Source of the DNA: Comamonas koreensis
GTDB lineage: Bacteria > Pseudomonadota > Gammaproteobacteria > Burkholderiales > Burkholderiaceae_C
Reading direction: 5' to 3'
Assembly (NCBI RefSeq): GCF_014076495.1
Contig: NZ_CP043575.1
Coordinates: forward strand, 992,001-1,056,000
Length of the DNA stretch: 64,000 nucleotides
The notes beneath the pieces are model-generated. The model saw only the letters and a program-made list of their open reading frames with translations. It did not search any database and was not told where the DNA came from. Of the stretch, positions 8,454-19,170 are shown piece after piece (position 1 is the stretch's first letter; each line of letters starts with the position of its first letter). A program made the translations under genes and the position numbers.

Positions 8454-9581
8454 TTAAGCGGCCGCCGAGGGCGCCACTCTGGCGATGATGCCGCCGCCCA
8501 GGCAGACCTCGCCGTCATACAGCACGGCCGATTGGCCTGGCGTCACCGCCCATTGCGCCTCGGGAAAATCGAGGTGGAAATGCGCGGGCGTCGCATCGGC
8601 GCCGATGATCGCGGGCGAGTCGGGCTGGCGGTAGCGGGTTTTGGAGCCATAGGTGCCAGCAGCGGGCGGGTGGCCAGCCACCCAGCTCGTGTTGTCGGCG
8701 TCCAGCGCCTGCGACAGCAGCCAGGGGTGGTCATGGCCTTGCACCACGCGCAGGATGTTCTTGTCCAGCTCCTTGCGCGCCACAAACCACGGCGCATGCT
8801 CGCCGGCGCCCCGCGCTGCGCCTTTTTCCTTCACGCCGCCAATGCCCAGGCCCGAGCGCTGGCCCAAGGTGTAGAACGACAGGCCCACATGCTTGCCCAG
8901 CTTGCGGTTGCGGTCGTCCAGGATCAGGCCCGGTTCCTTGCTGATGTAGCGGTTGAGAAAATCGCGGAAAGGGCGCTCGCCGATAAAGCAGATACCGGTC
9001 GAGTCCTTTTTCTTGGCATTGGGCAGGCCGATCTCTTCGGCAATGCGGCGCACCTCGGTCTTTTTCAGCTCACCGACCGGGAACAGCGCCTTGGACAGCT
9101 GCGCCTGGTTCAGACGGTGCAGAAAATAGCTCTGGTCCTTGGCCGGGTCCAGGCCCTTGAGCAGCTCGAACAGCTGGGTATCGGGGTTCTGGCGCACGCG
9201 GGCGTAGTGGCCGGTGGCGATCTTTTCGGCACCCAGGCGCATGGCATGGTCCAAAAAGGCCTTGAACTTGATCTCGGCATTGCACAGCACATCGGGGTTG
9301 GGCGTGCGGCCGGCCTGGTATTCGCGCAGAAACTCGGCAAACACCCGGTCCTTGTAGTCGGCGGCAAAGTTGACGTGTTCGATCTCGATGCCCACCACGT
9401 CGGCCACGGCTGCGGCATCGACAAAGTCGATGTTCGACGAGCAATACTCGCTGTCGTCGTCATCTTCCCAGTTCTTCATGAAGATGCCGACGACCTCGTG
9501 CCCCTGTTTTTTGAGCAAATACGCGGTGACGGCCGAATCCACGCCGCCACTCAGCCCCACTACGATGCGCTGTTTAACCAT
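8454..9581 (-). CDS. mnmA: tRNA-specific 2-thiouridylase
   Basis: This 375-aa cytosolic enzyme thiolates U34 of tRNA-Lys, -Glu and -Gln. It shows the PP-loop SGGVDS (residues 11-16) for ATP-dependent adenylation and the two catalytic cysteines at Cys100 (NPDVLCN) and Cys198 (STGICFIG), matching the E. coli pair at 102 and 199. The ATG at 9581 gives the canonical [10 protein letters not shown] start; the frame stays open much further upstream as a shadow of the acylase gene. A NUDIX gene often lies next to mnmA in this family; here an acylase gene stands between them. Confidence 0.97.
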   Translation of the reverse strand: MVKQRIVVGLSGGVDSAVTAYLLKKQGHEVVGIFMKNWEDDDDSEYCSSNIDFVDAAAVADVVGIEIEHVNFAADYKDRVFAEFLREYQAGRTPNPDVLCNAEIKFKAFLDHAMRLGAEKIATGHYARVRQNPDTQLFELLKGLDPAKDQSYFLHRLNQAQLSKALFPVGELKKTEVRRIAEEIGLPNAKKKDSTGICFIGERPFRDFLNRYISKEPGLILDDRNRKLGKHVGLSFYTLGQRSGLGIGGVKEKGAARGAGEHAPWFVARKELDKNILRVVQGHDHPWLLSQALDADNTSWVAGHPPAAGTYGSKTRYRQPDSPAIIGADATPAHFHLDFPEAQWAVTPGQSAVLYDGEVCLGGGIIARVAPSAAA

Positions 9582-9706
9582 GGGCGCAATTATCCGCCTG
9601 GCGGCAGGCGCCTGCTTCGCTAGGGCTATGTGGCGTTTTGTCGCCCAACGGCGACCAACAGCGCCGATAAGCGCCCAAGGTCCCCAGCAGGCGCTGCCCG
9701 CCGGGC

Positions 9707-12175
9707 TTATTGAGGCGTCAGCGCAATGCGCTCGCGGGTGGCTTTCTCCACCGCGCTGCGCGAGTAGGTCAGCGGAAAGTACTGGCCTGCCGCCCAGGTG
9801 TTGGCCAGGTCGCGGTAGTGGGGGCTGGCCGGGTTGCCCGATTGGCCGGGCGTGTTGACCACGCGCGAGGCATCCCAGTTGCCCACATCGACCACCATGC
9901 GGAAGGACGCGCCCGAGGTCAGCTGGTAGGTGTCCACGTTGTAGCTGGTGGCCATGGGCGTGGCCCAGGAGCCGCCGATGCCGCCCACGCCGACATTGAG
10001 CTTTTGCTTGGTCGCGCTGTCCACCACACCGGCGAGCGGGTGCACAAAGATCGCCTGGTGCAGGCTGCCCCAGGTCCAGCTCTTGGCATCGGCCCCCAGC
10101 TTGGCCTGCAGCCATTGCATCGCCGGGGCGATGGACGAGAGCAGCACCTGGTCGCGCTCGGTCTCGCTCATCCAGCCTTGGGGCTGCTCCAGCACCGCGA
10201 TCATGCGGGTGGCACTGGTCTCCTTGGCAAAGCTGCGCTCGTTGGCGGCCAGCACCTGGTCGGTCAGCGCTTTTTTCAAGCTGGCATTGCTCCACACCTC
10301 ATAGAGCGCAGCGGCGGCGCTGTCCTTGGCCATGGTGCCGTCCCAGCCCTGCAGCAGTGCCAGTCCCTGGGCGGTCTGGGCATCGTTGCTTTGCAGCGGT
10401 GCCAGCAGCTTGAGCAGGCGCTGGGCCGGTACGGCCACGATGTCGGTCTGCCAGGCTTCGGAGTCGGCGACGCTGAGCTTCTTGCCGTCCTTGGCAGCCT
10501 TTTGAAACAGGCCATGCAGGCGCTGCGCGCGGGCCGAGTCGGACCATTCGTAGCCAATGCCTTTTTGGTAGAGCGGGTGCGTGGGTGGCACATTGTTTTC
10601 GTTGGCGGTCACCACATAGCCGCGCTGGGGGTTGAACTCCCAGGGCAGCTCGTCGCCATTGCGGTAGCCGGTCCATTCAAAGCGGCCATCGCCGGGCACC
10701 GGCATCAGCCCGTCCCAGTTGGGGCGGATGGGGGTGAGCCCGCCCGGGATCCAGCCGATATTGCCGCTGCTGTCGGCATAGACCTGGTTCTCGCCCGGTG
10801 CACCCCAGCGGTTCATCGCTGCGCGGAACTGGTCAAAGTCCTGCGCGCGCATGTAGTCCATCGAGCCGAAATAGGGCGCCATGCCCAGGTCCAGCCAGGC
10901 GGCGCGCAGCGCATAGGCCTTGTTGCCTTCGGCGGCCAGCACCGGGCCGTGGCGGGTGTACCAGTTCTCGACGATGACCGGCTGGGCCGCGCCCTTGACG
11001 GCAATGCTCTCCGTGACGCGGGTCATCGGCTCCCAGCGGCCCTGGTACTTGTACTCCTTGCTGTTTTGCGGGTTGGTTTCGTACACATACAGGTCTTCCT
11101 GGTCCATGTAAAAGCGCGTCAGGCCAAAGGCGATGCGGCCGTTGTGGCCGATGGAGATGCCGGGCAGAAACGGCTCACCGGCGCCGATCACATCCATGCC
11201 AGGGGCCGAGATGTGCGAGATATAGCGCAGGCTGGGCGCGCCATGGGCGCGGTGCGGGTCATTGGCCAGAATCGGCCGGCCGGTGGTGGTCATGCCCGGC
11301 GCAATCGTCCAGTTGTTGCTGCCGTAGCTGGCCAAGGTGTTGGCATCGGGCTGGTTCAGTGTCGATTCGGACAGCGCCAGCAGCTGCTCGGGTGCCATGT
11401 CCTGCACCGACACCTTGACGTTCTCCTTGGTAAAGCGTGGGCTGGCGGTGGCCAGCGCATAGGCGCGCTTGAGCTCCTTGCCAGGTAGGCCACAGACCTC
11501 CAGCCCTGGCGGGACCTGCGGCTTCACATCGGGCACCAGCTCGCGGCGCAGCCAGTCCACGCGGGCGCCGTTGTGCTTGCCTTCGCAAAAGGCCTGGGCG
11601 CGGTCCACCTCGCCAGTAAAGTTCAGGGTCAGGCCATGGTGGCGGATGCGCACCGTGTCTTCTGCGGCCCACTGCGCGGGCTGGTAGCCCAGCAGCTTGA
11701 ACTCTTCGGGCAGCAGGCCGGGGTCGGCCTTCGTCTGGGCAACAAAGGCATTCACCCCGGCCACAAAGGCCTCGGCCACGCGCTTGGAGTCCGAGCCATA
11801 AGCCAGCCATTCGCGGTACATGTCGCCACGAAACAGCACCGCGCGCGCCGCCTTGTCGCTCTCGACCCAGGCCGGGCCAAAGTCCTGGGCCATCTGGCCC
11901 AGGCCGCGCTTGCGCCACAGGTCCATCTGCCAGAGCCGGTCGCGTGCGGCCATATAGCCTTGCACCACAAAGGCGTCATAGGTGGTGCCCGCGTAGATAT
12001 GCGGCACGCCCCACTGGTCGACCAGCACCTCGGCGGGCTTTTCCAGCCCGGCAATCCTGGCGCTGTGCTGGCGGGTGGGCGGCGTGCCCAGCGAGCTGCA
12101 GCCGGCTGCAAGCAGCGCAGCGGCCAGCGGCAAGGCCAGACGGTTGGCAAAACGACAGGCGTCGCGGTGTGGCAT
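9707..12175 (-). CDS. Penicillin-acylase-family Ntn hydrolase, lipoprotein
   Basis: This 822-aa protein is a pre-pro-enzyme of the penicillin acylase (S45) family, which also includes acyl-homoserine-lactone acylases and cephalosporin acylases. A signal with lipobox LAAGC (Cys26) suggests an outer-membrane or periplasmic lipoprotein. Family marks are [24 protein letters not shown], and the self-cleavage site YGS-NNW with Ser286 as the expected N-terminal nucleophile of the beta subunit. GAGGAG precedes ATG 12175; an earlier in-frame ATG lacks such support. The acyl substrate is not determinable. The neighbours mnmA and NUDIX are housekeeping, so the gene looks like an inserted accessory. Confidence 0.92.
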   Translation of the reverse strand: MPHRDACRFANRLALPLAAALLAAGCSSLGTPPTRQHSARIAGLEKPAEVLVDQWGVPHIYAGTTYDAFVVQGYMAARDRLWQMDLWRKRGLGQMAQDFGPAWVESDKAARAVLFRGDMYREWLAYGSDSKRVAEAFVAGVNAFVAQTKADPGLLPEEFKLLGYQPAQWAAEDTVRIRHHGLTLNFTGEVDRAQAFCEGKHNGARVDWLRRELVPDVKPQVPPGLEVCGLPGKELKRAYALATASPRFTKENVKVSVQDMAPEQLLALSESTLNQPDANTLASYGSNNWTIAPGMTTTGRPILANDPHRAHGAPSLRYISHISAPGMDVIGAGEPFLPGISIGHNGRIAFGLTRFYMDQEDLYVYETNPQNSKEYKYQGRWEPMTRVTESIAVKGAAQPVIVENWYTRHGPVLAAEGNKAYALRAAWLDLGMAPYFGSMDYMRAQDFDQFRAAMNRWGAPGENQVYADSSGNIGWIPGGLTPIRPNWDGLMPVPGDGRFEWTGYRNGDELPWEFNPQRGYVVTANENNVPPTHPLYQKGIGYEWSDSARAQRLHGLFQKAAKDGKKLSVADSEAWQTDIVAVPAQRLLKLLAPLQSNDAQTAQGLALLQGWDGTMAKDSAAAALYEVWSNASLKKALTDQVLAANERSFAKETSATRMIAVLEQPQGWMSETERDQVLLSSIAPAMQWLQAKLGADAKSWTWGSLHQAIFVHPLAGVVDSATKQKLNVGVGGIGGSWATPMATSYNVDTYQLTSGASFRMVVDVGNWDASRVVNTPGQSGNPASPHYRDLANTWAAGQYFPLTYSRSAVEKATRERIALTPQ

Positions 12176-12326
12176 GGTGTGTCTCCTCGTTATGGTGTGG
12201 ATGCACATTGCCATGCTTGCCCGCTGCGCGCAATCGCGTTAGCGCCAAGCGGTGCCCAGGGAGACTGCGCGCCGCCCAAAAACAAAGCCCATGGTGGTGA
12301 GCCATGGGCTTGTCGTGGATGCGCGC

Positions 12327-12830
12327 CTATTCGAGCGGTCTCACACCGTCTGGCTGCACCAGCACGGAAACATCGGTGTAGATCAGGTTCAGCGCAAAGC
12401 GCTGGCCGGCCAGGTAGTCGTCCAGCGACTGCAGCACCAGCGGGCTGCGCATCTGGTGGGCCTCGGCGCGCATTTCTTCGGCGGTCATCCAGACGGTGCG
12501 GCGTATGCCTTCGTCGAGCGGCTGGTTTTCGTAGAACGCGCCGACGGTGCCGGTAAAGGCAAAACGCATATAGGTGGTGTCCGCGCCGCTTTTGCTGCGC
12601 ACAAAGCGGTTCATGTAGATGCCCAGCAGGGCCGAGGGCTTGAAGTCAAAGGCCGTCTCTTCGAGCACTTCGCGCACACAGGCCTGGATGGGGGATTCGC
12701 CAGGGTCCAGATGGCCCGCCGGGTTGTTCAGGCGGATGCCGTCCGAGGTGTCTTCCTCTACCAGCAAAAATCGGCCATCGCGCTCAATGACGGCGGCCAC
12801 GGTGACGTTGGGTTTCCAGCGGTGGGGCAT
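12327..12830 (-). CDS. NUDIX hydrolase (NudJ-like)
   Basis: This 167-aa protein carries a complete Nudix box, G-x5-E-x7-REVLEE-x2, at about residues 39-61 (GHLDPGESPIQACVREVLEE). It should hydrolyse a nucleoside diphosphate linked to another moiety with Mg2+ or Mn2+. The length and the position near mnmA fit the NudJ (phosphatase) lineage that acts on thiamine pyrophosphate and nucleotides in E. coli, but specificity is inferred. ATG 12830 is clear. It is 151 nt upstream of the acylase gene on the same strand. Confidence 0.9.
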   Translation of the reverse strand: MPHRWKPNVTVAAVIERDGRFLLVEEDTSDGIRLNNPAGHLDPGESPIQACVREVLEETAFDFKPSALLGIYMNRFVRSKSGADTTYMRFAFTGTVGAFYENQPLDEGIRRTVWMTAEEMRAEAHQMRSPLVLQSLDDYLAGQRFALNLIYTDVSVLVQPDGVRPLE

Positions 12831-12934
12831 GCGGCATTATGTGCCAAGTCGCTGAAATCATAAAAAGAGCGTCAAGGGCTTGTCATGCTGTTGCAATCAC
12901 CACCACAGGCAAAGCTCTGCAGTACGATAGCAGC

Positions 12935-14377
12935 ATGCAAGCACCCGCCCCCACCCCAGCCATTCCCGCACAGTCCGTCTATGCCGAGCGCCGCGCCCAG
13001 GTCGCGCGCCAGCTGGGCGAGGGCGGGATCGCCATCATCCCCACCGCGCCCGAGCGCGCGCGCAACCGCGACAGTGACTTTCTGTACCGCCACGACAGCT
13101 ATTTCTACTACCTGACCGGTTTCAGCGAGCCCAACGCCAGCCTGGTGATCACCGCTGATGGCAAGACCACCTTGTTTTGCGCACCCAAGGACCTGGCGCG
13201 CGAGATCTGGGACGGCTACCGGCTGGGGCCCGAGGCCGCAGTCGCGGCGCTGGGCGTGAGCGAGGCCTATTCGGTGGCCGAGCAGGCGGCCCGCATGCCC
13301 AAGATGCTGGAAAACCGCAGCGTGGTCTGGTACCCGTTTGCGATCCACCAGGGGCTCGAGAGCACGGTGGCCCAATGGCTCAACGGCGTGCGCGCCCGCA
13401 CCCGCTATGGCGCGCTGGTGCCCGAGCAGCAGCGCGACCTGTGCACCGTGCTCGATGAGATGCGTTTGTTCAAGGATGCGCACGAGGTGCCGATTCTGCG
13501 CCGCGCAGGAGACATCAGCGCCCGCGCCCATATCCTGGCGATGCAGCGCTCAGCGCGCATGGTTCGCGCCGGGCAGGACGTGCGCGAATACCACCTCGAT
13601 GCCGAGCTGCTGCAGGCCTTCCGCGAATACGGCTCGCAGTGCCCGGCCTATGGCTCGATCGTGGCCGCCGGCGCCAATGCCTGTGTGCTGCACTACCGCG
13701 CCGATGCCGCGCCCATCCGCAGCGGCGAGCTGGTGCTGATCGATGCCGGTTGCGAGCTCGATGGCTATGCCAGCGACATCACCCGCACCTTCCCGGCCAA
13801 CGGCCAGTTCACCGGCCCGCAGCGCGATCTGTACGACCTGGTGCTCGCCAGCCAGGATGCCGCCATTGCGCTGGCCCGGCCCGGCAAGCGCTTCAACGAC
13901 ATGCATGACGCCACCGTCGCCGTGCTGGCCCAGGGCATGCTCGATCTGGGCCTGCTCGACAAGAACAAGGTCGGCAGCGTGCAGGATGTCATCGACAACC
14001 GCAGCTACTTCCAGTTCTACATGCACCGCACCGGCCACTGGATGGGCATGGACGTGCATGACTGCGGCAGCTACATCGAGCCCAGCGAGCTCGGCCACAC
14101 CAGTGAGCGGCGCGATCCGCTCTCGGGCGAGCTGATCCTCAACCGCCCCAGCCGCATCCTGCGCCCCGGCATGCTGACCACGATCGAGCCGGGCATCTAT
14201 GTGCGCCCGGCCGACGGCGTTCCCGAAGCCTTCCACAACATCGGCATCCGCATCGAAGACGACGCGCTGATCACCGACGACGGCTGCGAGCTGCTCACGC
14301 GCGGTGTGCCGGTGAAGGCCGACGAGATCGAGGCGCTGATGCGCGAGGGCGCGCCCCGGCCCGCTGATCTGGCCTGA
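12935..14377 (+). CDS. pepP: Xaa-Pro aminopeptidase (M24B)
   Basis: This 480-aa cytosolic metallopeptidase removes N-terminal residues preceding proline. The N-terminal creatinase-like domain (to about 180) contains RNRDSDFLYRHDSYFYYLTG, typical of AMP_N. The catalytic pita-bread domain keeps all five metal ligands: Asp270, Asp281, His368, Glu418 and Glu441. ATG 12935 was chosen by homology of the start region (E. coli PepP is of similar length); the frame stays open to 12839. A terminator follows at 14396. Confidence 0.94.
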   Translation: MQAPAPTPAIPAQSVYAERRAQVARQLGEGGIAIIPTAPERARNRDSDFLYRHDSYFYYLTGFSEPNASLVITADGKTTLFCAPKDLAREIWDGYRLGPEAAVAALGVSEAYSVAEQAARMPKMLENRSVVWYPFAIHQGLESTVAQWLNGVRARTRYGALVPEQQRDLCTVLDEMRLFKDAHEVPILRRAGDISARAHILAMQRSARMVRAGQDVREYHLDAELLQAFREYGSQCPAYGSIVAAGANACVLHYRADAAPIRSGELVLIDAGCELDGYASDITRTFPANGQFTGPQRDLYDLVLASQDAAIALARPGKRFNDMHDATVAVLAQGMLDLGLLDKNKVGSVQDVIDNRSYFQFYMHRTGHWMGMDVHDCGSYIEPSELGHTSERRDPLSGELILNRPSRILRPGMLTTIEPGIYVRPADGVPEAFHNIGIRIEDDALITDDGCELLTRGVPVKADEIEALMREGAPRPADLA

Positions 14378-14395
14378 TCCGACCTGTGCTCATCC

Positions 14396-14433
14396 AACAC
14401 CTGCCCGGCCAAGCGCCTTGCAGGTGTTTTTTA
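14396..14433 (+). terminator. Rho-independent terminator of pepP
   Basis: ACACCTGC at 14397-14404 pairs with GCAGGTGT at 14420-14427, and a run of T follows. Confidence 0.88.
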
Positions 14434-14588
14434 TGGGCCGCGCGATTGTGCAAGCGCACATCGAATGAAACCGCGATGTAACTCCCTGTGCACGTTTCTC
14501 ATGTCAGAATGGAACTGAATTACATCGGGTCGGCATCTGGTGACGGAGCCGGCCCCACTTTTGAGACAAAGACACAGGGGACCTGCCC

Positions 14589-16034
14589 ATGATTTCGCCC
14601 AAGATCCGCCGCGCCACCAAGATTGTTGCCACGCTGGGGCCAGCCTCCAGCGAGCCGGCCCTGCTCGAAGAGATGATCCGCGCGGGGGTCAACGTGGTGC
14701 GGCTGAACTTCAGCCATGGCAAGGCGCAGGACCATGTGGACCGCGCCCGCATGGTGCGTGAGGCCGCGCAGCGCGCCGGCCGCGAGGTGGCGATCATGGC
14801 CGACCTGCAAGGCCCCAAGATCCGCGTTGGCAAGTTTGCCGAAGGCAAGGTGATGCTCGAGCCCGGTGCCCGGTTTGTGCTTGATGCCTCGCGCCAGGAG
14901 CCCGGTGACCTGCAGGGCGTGGGCCTGGACTACAAGGAGCTGCCGCGCGATGTGAAGCCCGGCGATGTGCTGCTGCTCAACGACGGCCTGATCGTGCTGA
15001 CGGTGGACGCGGTTCGGGGCGATGCCGTGCACACCACCGTCAAGCTGGGCGGCGAGCTGTCCAACAACAAGGGCATCAACAAAAAGGGCGGCGGCCTCAC
15101 CGCGCCGGCGCTGACGGCCAAGGATATGGATGACATCAAGACCGCGATGAGCTTCCAGGCCGACTATGTGGCCGTCAGCTTTCCCAAGACCGCCACCGAC
15201 ATGGAAATGGCGCGCCAGCTGTGCATGGTGGCGGCGGCCGAGTACCGCCACCGCCCCGGCCTGATTGCCAAGATCGAGCGCGCCGAAGCCATTCCGCACC
15301 TCGAAGACATCCTGCGCGTGTCTGACGGCATCATGGTCGCGCGTGGCGACCTGGCCGTCGAAGTGGGCCATGCGGCCGTGCCGGCACTGCAAAAGAAGAT
15401 GATCCGCATGGCGCGCGAGATGGACAAGGTCGTCATTACTGCCACGCAGATGATGGAGAGCATGATCACCAACCCGGTGCCCACCCGCGCCGAGGTGAGC
15501 GACGTGGCCAATGCGGTGCTCGACGGCACCGATGCGGTGATGCTGAGCGCCGAGACCGCCGCTGGCAAGTTCCCGCTCGAGACCGTGCTGGAGATGGTCG
15601 ACATCTGCGCGCAGGCCGAGGCTTCGGCCGACTGGGATGTGGACACCGACTTTGTCGGCAAGACCTTCCAGCGCATCGACCAGAGCATTGCGCTGGGCGC
15701 GCTGTTCACCGCCACCCACCTGGGCGCCAAGGCCCTGGTGGCGATGACGGACAGCGGCTCGACGGCGCTGTGGATGAGCCGCCACCGCACCCAGATCCCC
15801 ATCTACGCGCTGACGCCCAAGGTGGCCACGCAGCGCAAGATGGCGCTGTACCGCAATGTGCGCCCCTTGCTGATGGACACCAGCGCCGACCGCGACACCG
15901 CGCTGGCCCAGGCTGAGGTGCACCTGAAGGCGCGCGACATTGTGCAAAGCGGCGATATCTATGCGATCACCTGCGGCGAGCCGATGGGCTCGCCCGGCGG
16001 CACCAATATGATGAAGATCAGCCGCGTGGTGTAA
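14589..16034 (+). CDS. pyk: Pyruvate kinase
   Basis: This 481-aa cytosolic glycolytic enzyme converts phosphoenolpyruvate and ADP to pyruvate and ATP. It shows the N-terminal RRATKIVATLGPAS, NFSHG, the ADLQGPKIR loop, the active-site Lys in LIAKIERAEA, the Mg-binding MVARGDLAVE and the MLSAETAAGKFP signature. An AGGGGAC lies upstream of ATG 14589. Length and domain order are normal. A terminator follows at 16063. In several betaproteobacteria fba follows pyk directly; here about 8.5 kb of other genes separates them. Confidence 0.97.
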   Translation: MISPKIRRATKIVATLGPASSEPALLEEMIRAGVNVVRLNFSHGKAQDHVDRARMVREAAQRAGREVAIMADLQGPKIRVGKFAEGKVMLEPGARFVLDASRQEPGDLQGVGLDYKELPRDVKPGDVLLLNDGLIVLTVDAVRGDAVHTTVKLGGELSNNKGINKKGGGLTAPALTAKDMDDIKTAMSFQADYVAVSFPKTATDMEMARQLCMVAAAEYRHRPGLIAKIERAEAIPHLEDILRVSDGIMVARGDLAVEVGHAAVPALQKKMIRMAREMDKVVITATQMMESMITNPVPTRAEVSDVANAVLDGTDAVMLSAETAAGKFPLETVLEMVDICAQAEASADWDVDTDFVGKTFQRIDQSIALGALFTATHLGAKALVAMTDSGSTALWMSRHRTQIPIYALTPKVATQRKMALYRNVRPLLMDTSADRDTALAQAEVHLKARDIVQSGDIYAITCGEPMGSPGGTNMMKISRVV

Positions 16035-16062
16035 CGCACAACGCTCTTGCACCGACACACCA

Positions 16063-16088
16063 GGGGCGCTCGCGAGCGCCCCTTTTTT
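16063..16088 (+). terminator. Rho-independent terminator of pyk
   Basis: A GC-rich palindrome (GGGGCGCTCG with CGAGCGCCCC, 16063-16082) is followed by six T. Confidence 0.9.
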
Positions 16089-16387
16089 GCAGCTGTAGAT
16101 CCGTCCAATTTTGTGCGGATTTTAGACTGCAGCGATACTATGGCGCTCAGCGAGCCTGCCTGCACGTCCGTGCGGATCAAAGGACTGCGCTGAATCCATT
16201 CGAAGCCAGGCGGTTTTGCTCCCGAGACAGGGGCATACCGGCATTTACAATCCTGGCCTTCGATCACCTAGCCAAGCTGCTGCGATAAGAATTCACAACA
16301 CGCACGCACCGAGCAGCCCAGCCAAGCCCTTGTTGTTGAGCAGCACAGCGCCGCTGTGCCTGCCTGTTTTTTTGGAAGAGGGAATCT
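16089..16387. other. Intergenic region upstream of the imelysin operon
   Basis: No gene was recognised. The stretch GATAAGAATTCACAAC around 16284-16299 partly resembles a Fur box half-site, which would fit an iron-regulated imelysin operon, but the match is weak. GAAGAGGGA at about 16374-16382 is the ribosome binding site of the next gene. Confidence 0.3.
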
Positions 16388-17590
16388 ATGTCGCAACGAC
16401 TAGTACGCCGTTCGGTGTTGGGGATGGCCTTGGGCCTGGGTTTGGGCGCAGTCGCGGGTGTGGCTGCACCGGCATTTGCACAGACGGCGGCCGCCAAGGC
16501 CAGCAAGCTGGACGCCCGTGCGGTGGCGGTGGGCTACAGCGAATTGGTCTACGCCAACTACAGCGACAGCCTCGCATCGGCACGCGACATGCAAAAGGCC
16601 ATCGCCGCCTTGCTCGCGGCCCCCTCCAAGGAGACGCTGGAAGCCGCGCGCAAAAGCTGGCTCGACGCGCGTGAGTTCTACGGCCAGACGGAAGCCTTCC
16701 GCTTCTACGGCGGCCCGATCGACGACGAGAACGGCCCCGAAGGCCAGATCAATGCCTGGCCGATGGACGAGTCCTATGTGGACTATGTCGAGGGCAAGTC
16801 CAATTCCGGCTTTATCAACGACCCCAAGTTCAAGATCACCAAGGCCAACCTGGCCAAGCAAAACGAGCGCGGTGGCGAGGAAAACATTGCCACTGGCTGG
16901 CATGCGATCGAGTTCCTGCTCTGGGGCCAGGACCTGTCCGACACCGGCCCTGGCGAGCGCTCGTTTGAAGACTATGTGGATGGCAAGCGCGCCAACGCCG
17001 ACCGCCGCCGGCTCTACCTGAAGGTCGTGACCGAGCTGCTGATCGACGACCTGGCAGGCGTCACCAAGGCCTGGGCACCGGGCCAGAAGAACTACCGCGC
17101 CCAGTTCGACAAGGGTGGTGTGGAATCGGTGCGCAAGATCATCATCGGCCTGGGTTCGCTCTCGCGCGGCGAGCTGGCCGGCGAGCGCATGGAAGTGCCG
17201 CTGAACTCGCAGGACCAGGAAGACGAGCATTCCTGCTTCTCCGACAACACCCACCGCGACATGGTCGCCAATGCCACTGGCATCCAGAACGTCTGGCTGG
17301 GCCAGTACAAGCGCCGCGATGGCACGACCTTGAAGGTGGCCTCGCTGGCCGAGCTGGTGGCGGCCAAGAACGCTGAGCTCTCGGGCAAGACCAGTGCGCA
17401 GATTGCCAGCACGGTCAAGGCGACCGAAGGCATCCAGGCACCGTTTGACCGCGAAATCATTGGCGGCGCCGACGCCCCTGGCCGCAAGCGCATCCAGGCG
17501 GCGGTGGACAGCGCCACCGAGCAGTCCAAGCTGCTGGTGCAGGCGGCCAATGCCATCGGCATTACCAAGCTGACCCTGGTCCAGCCCTGA
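16388..17590 (+). CDS. Imelysin-family (IrpA-like) periplasmic protein
   Basis: This 400-aa protein has a Sec signal (cleavage expected after Ala31, APAFA-Q) and the imelysin M75-like fold. The family motif GxHxxE is intact at residues 170-175 (GWHAIE), followed by FLLWGQDL. Imelysins are iron-regulated envelope proteins thought to take part in iron uptake rather than proteolysis. A strong RBS (GAAGAGGGA) precedes the ATG. It is the first gene of a four-gene operon with a di-haem oxidoreductase, a second imelysin and a DUF1513 protein, an arrangement known from many proteobacteria and usually iron responsive. Confidence 0.93.
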   Translation: MSQRLVRRSVLGMALGLGLGAVAGVAAPAFAQTAAAKASKLDARAVAVGYSELVYANYSDSLASARDMQKAIAALLAAPSKETLEAARKSWLDAREFYGQTEAFRFYGGPIDDENGPEGQINAWPMDESYVDYVEGKSNSGFINDPKFKITKANLAKQNERGGEENIATGWHAIEFLLWGQDLSDTGPGERSFEDYVDGKRANADRRRLYLKVVTELLIDDLAGVTKAWAPGQKNYRAQFDKGGVESVRKIIIGLGSLSRGELAGERMEVPLNSQDQEDEHSCFSDNTHRDMVANATGIQNVWLGQYKRRDGTTLKVASLAELVAAKNAELSGKTSAQIASTVKATEGIQAPFDREIIGGADAPGRKRIQAAVDSATEQSKLLVQAANAIGITKLTLVQP

Positions 17591-17610
17591 CGAAGGACCG
17601 TTGCTGCACT

Positions 17611-19170
17611 ATGTCTGTGAAGATGAATGACAAGAAGCCCGGTGGCCGCGTGCAGCGGCTGGCATGGGCAGCAGCGGGTCTGTGCGCGGCCACCGCCTTG
17701 GCGGTGGCCCTGCGGCCGGAGGCCAGCGCGGCGCAGACCAGCGCGGCTGCAAAGCCCGCCGCAGCGGCGCCCGCGCAAGACCCCAGTGAGATGACCGGCG
17801 GCGACACCACGGTGTTTGCCACCGGCAAGAACGCGTTCTCGTTTCCTTTTGCCTCTCTCGCCGATGAAGAGCGCACGCGCTTTGTCATCGGCAATTCCTT
17901 TTTCAAGCGCAACTGGGTGGAGGCACCGGCCTCGACCCGGCTGCGCGATGGCCTGGGCCCGCATTTCATTGCACGCAGCTGCGGTGGTTGCCACATCATG
18001 GACGGGCGCGGTGAGCCGCCAGAGTTCCACCGCACCTTGGGCCCCGATCCCGATCCCACGGTGGCGCTGCTGATCCGCCTGTCGGTGCCCGGCAAGGCCG
18101 ATCCGCATGCCGGCGTGGTGCCCGAGCCGACCTATGGTGACTAGTTCAACAATGCGGCGGTGCAGGGCGTCAAGCCCGAGGGCATCGTGCGCATCCATGG
18201 CACGCCCATCCAGGGCCGCTTTGCCGATGGCACGCCCTACGAATTGATCCAACCCCGCTACGAGCTGACCGACCTGGGCTATGGGCCCATGGCCAAGGAT
18301 GTGATGATCGGCCCGCGCATTGCGCCCCAGGTGGTGGGTGTGGGCCTGATTGAGGCGATTGCCGAGGCCGACATCCTCGCCAATGTGCGGGAGCAGGCGG
18401 CGCTGGCCGGCCCCATCAAGGGCCAGGCCAACCGCGTCTGGGATGCCTATGGCCAGCGCGAGGCGATTGGCCGCTTTGGCTGGAAGGCCAACTCGCCCAG
18501 CGTGGCGCACCAGACGGCCAACGCATTCTCGGGCGACATGGGCATCACCTCGCGCATCTTCCCGAACGAGAACTGCACCCCGGCGCAAAAAGACTGCCTG
18601 GCCGCGCCGCATGGCGGCGGTCTGGACAAGTCCACCGCCGGCCGCACGGCGGCCCAGGCGCGCGCCGATGCGCCCGAGATCGATGACAAGACGCTCGACG
18701 ACGTGATCTTCTACCAGGCCACCTTGGCGCCTGCGGCCCGCCGCAATATCAATGATTCGGCCGTCAAGCTGGGCCAGCGCCTGTTTGCCCAGGCGCAGTG
18801 CGCCGTCTGCCACAAGCCCAGCTATGTGACCGGCCCCGGCCCCTTCCCACGGCTGACGGCCAAGAACATTGCCGGCCAGAAGATCTGGCCCTATACCGAT
18901 CTGCTGCTGCATGACATGGGCCCGGCGCTGGCCGATGGCCGGCCAGACTTTCTGGCCAGTGGCCAGCAGTGGCGCACACCGCCGCTGTGGGGCATTGGCC
19001 TGATTCAGGATGTGAACGGCCACCAGCGCCTGCTGCACGACGGCCGTGCGCGCGGCGTGCTCGAAGCGATCCTCTGGCATGGCGGCGAGGCCGAGCAGGC
19101 CAAGCAGCAGGTGCTGAACATGGATGCCGCCGAGCGTGAAGCCCTGGTCAAGTTTGTGGAGTCGCTATGA
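17611..19170 (+). pseudogene. Di-haem oxidoreductase (DUF1111/DHOR family) interrupted by an amber codon
   Basis: The reading frame encodes a periplasmic c-type cytochrome: a signal region (about residues 1-41), a first haem site CGGCH (Cys124-His128) and a second CAVCH (about residues 397-401). At codon 178 (18142-18144) a TAG stands in the context PTYGD-stop-FNN where the family normally has Gln (YGxQ), so a single C-to-T change of CAG explains it. Downstream the same frame is intact to 19170. The first part (177 aa) has only one haem site; the rest lacks a signal peptide. Unless the codon is suppressed or is a sequencing error, the protein is not functional. The flanking operon genes are intact. 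Confidence 0.85.

Noticed and set aside
9710..11488. Long plus-strand open frame opposite the acylase gene
   Set aside because: The minus strand encodes a clear penicillin-acylase protein; the plus frame is a low-complexity shadow.
14520..16058. Long minus-strand open frame opposite pyk
   Set aside because: Pyruvate kinase is unambiguous on the plus strand; the opposite frame has no family features.
18142..18144. Programmed read-through (pyrrolysine or other) at the amber codon
   Set aside because: The context points to a simple CAG-to-TAG change, and the family has Gln there; nothing suggests recoding.
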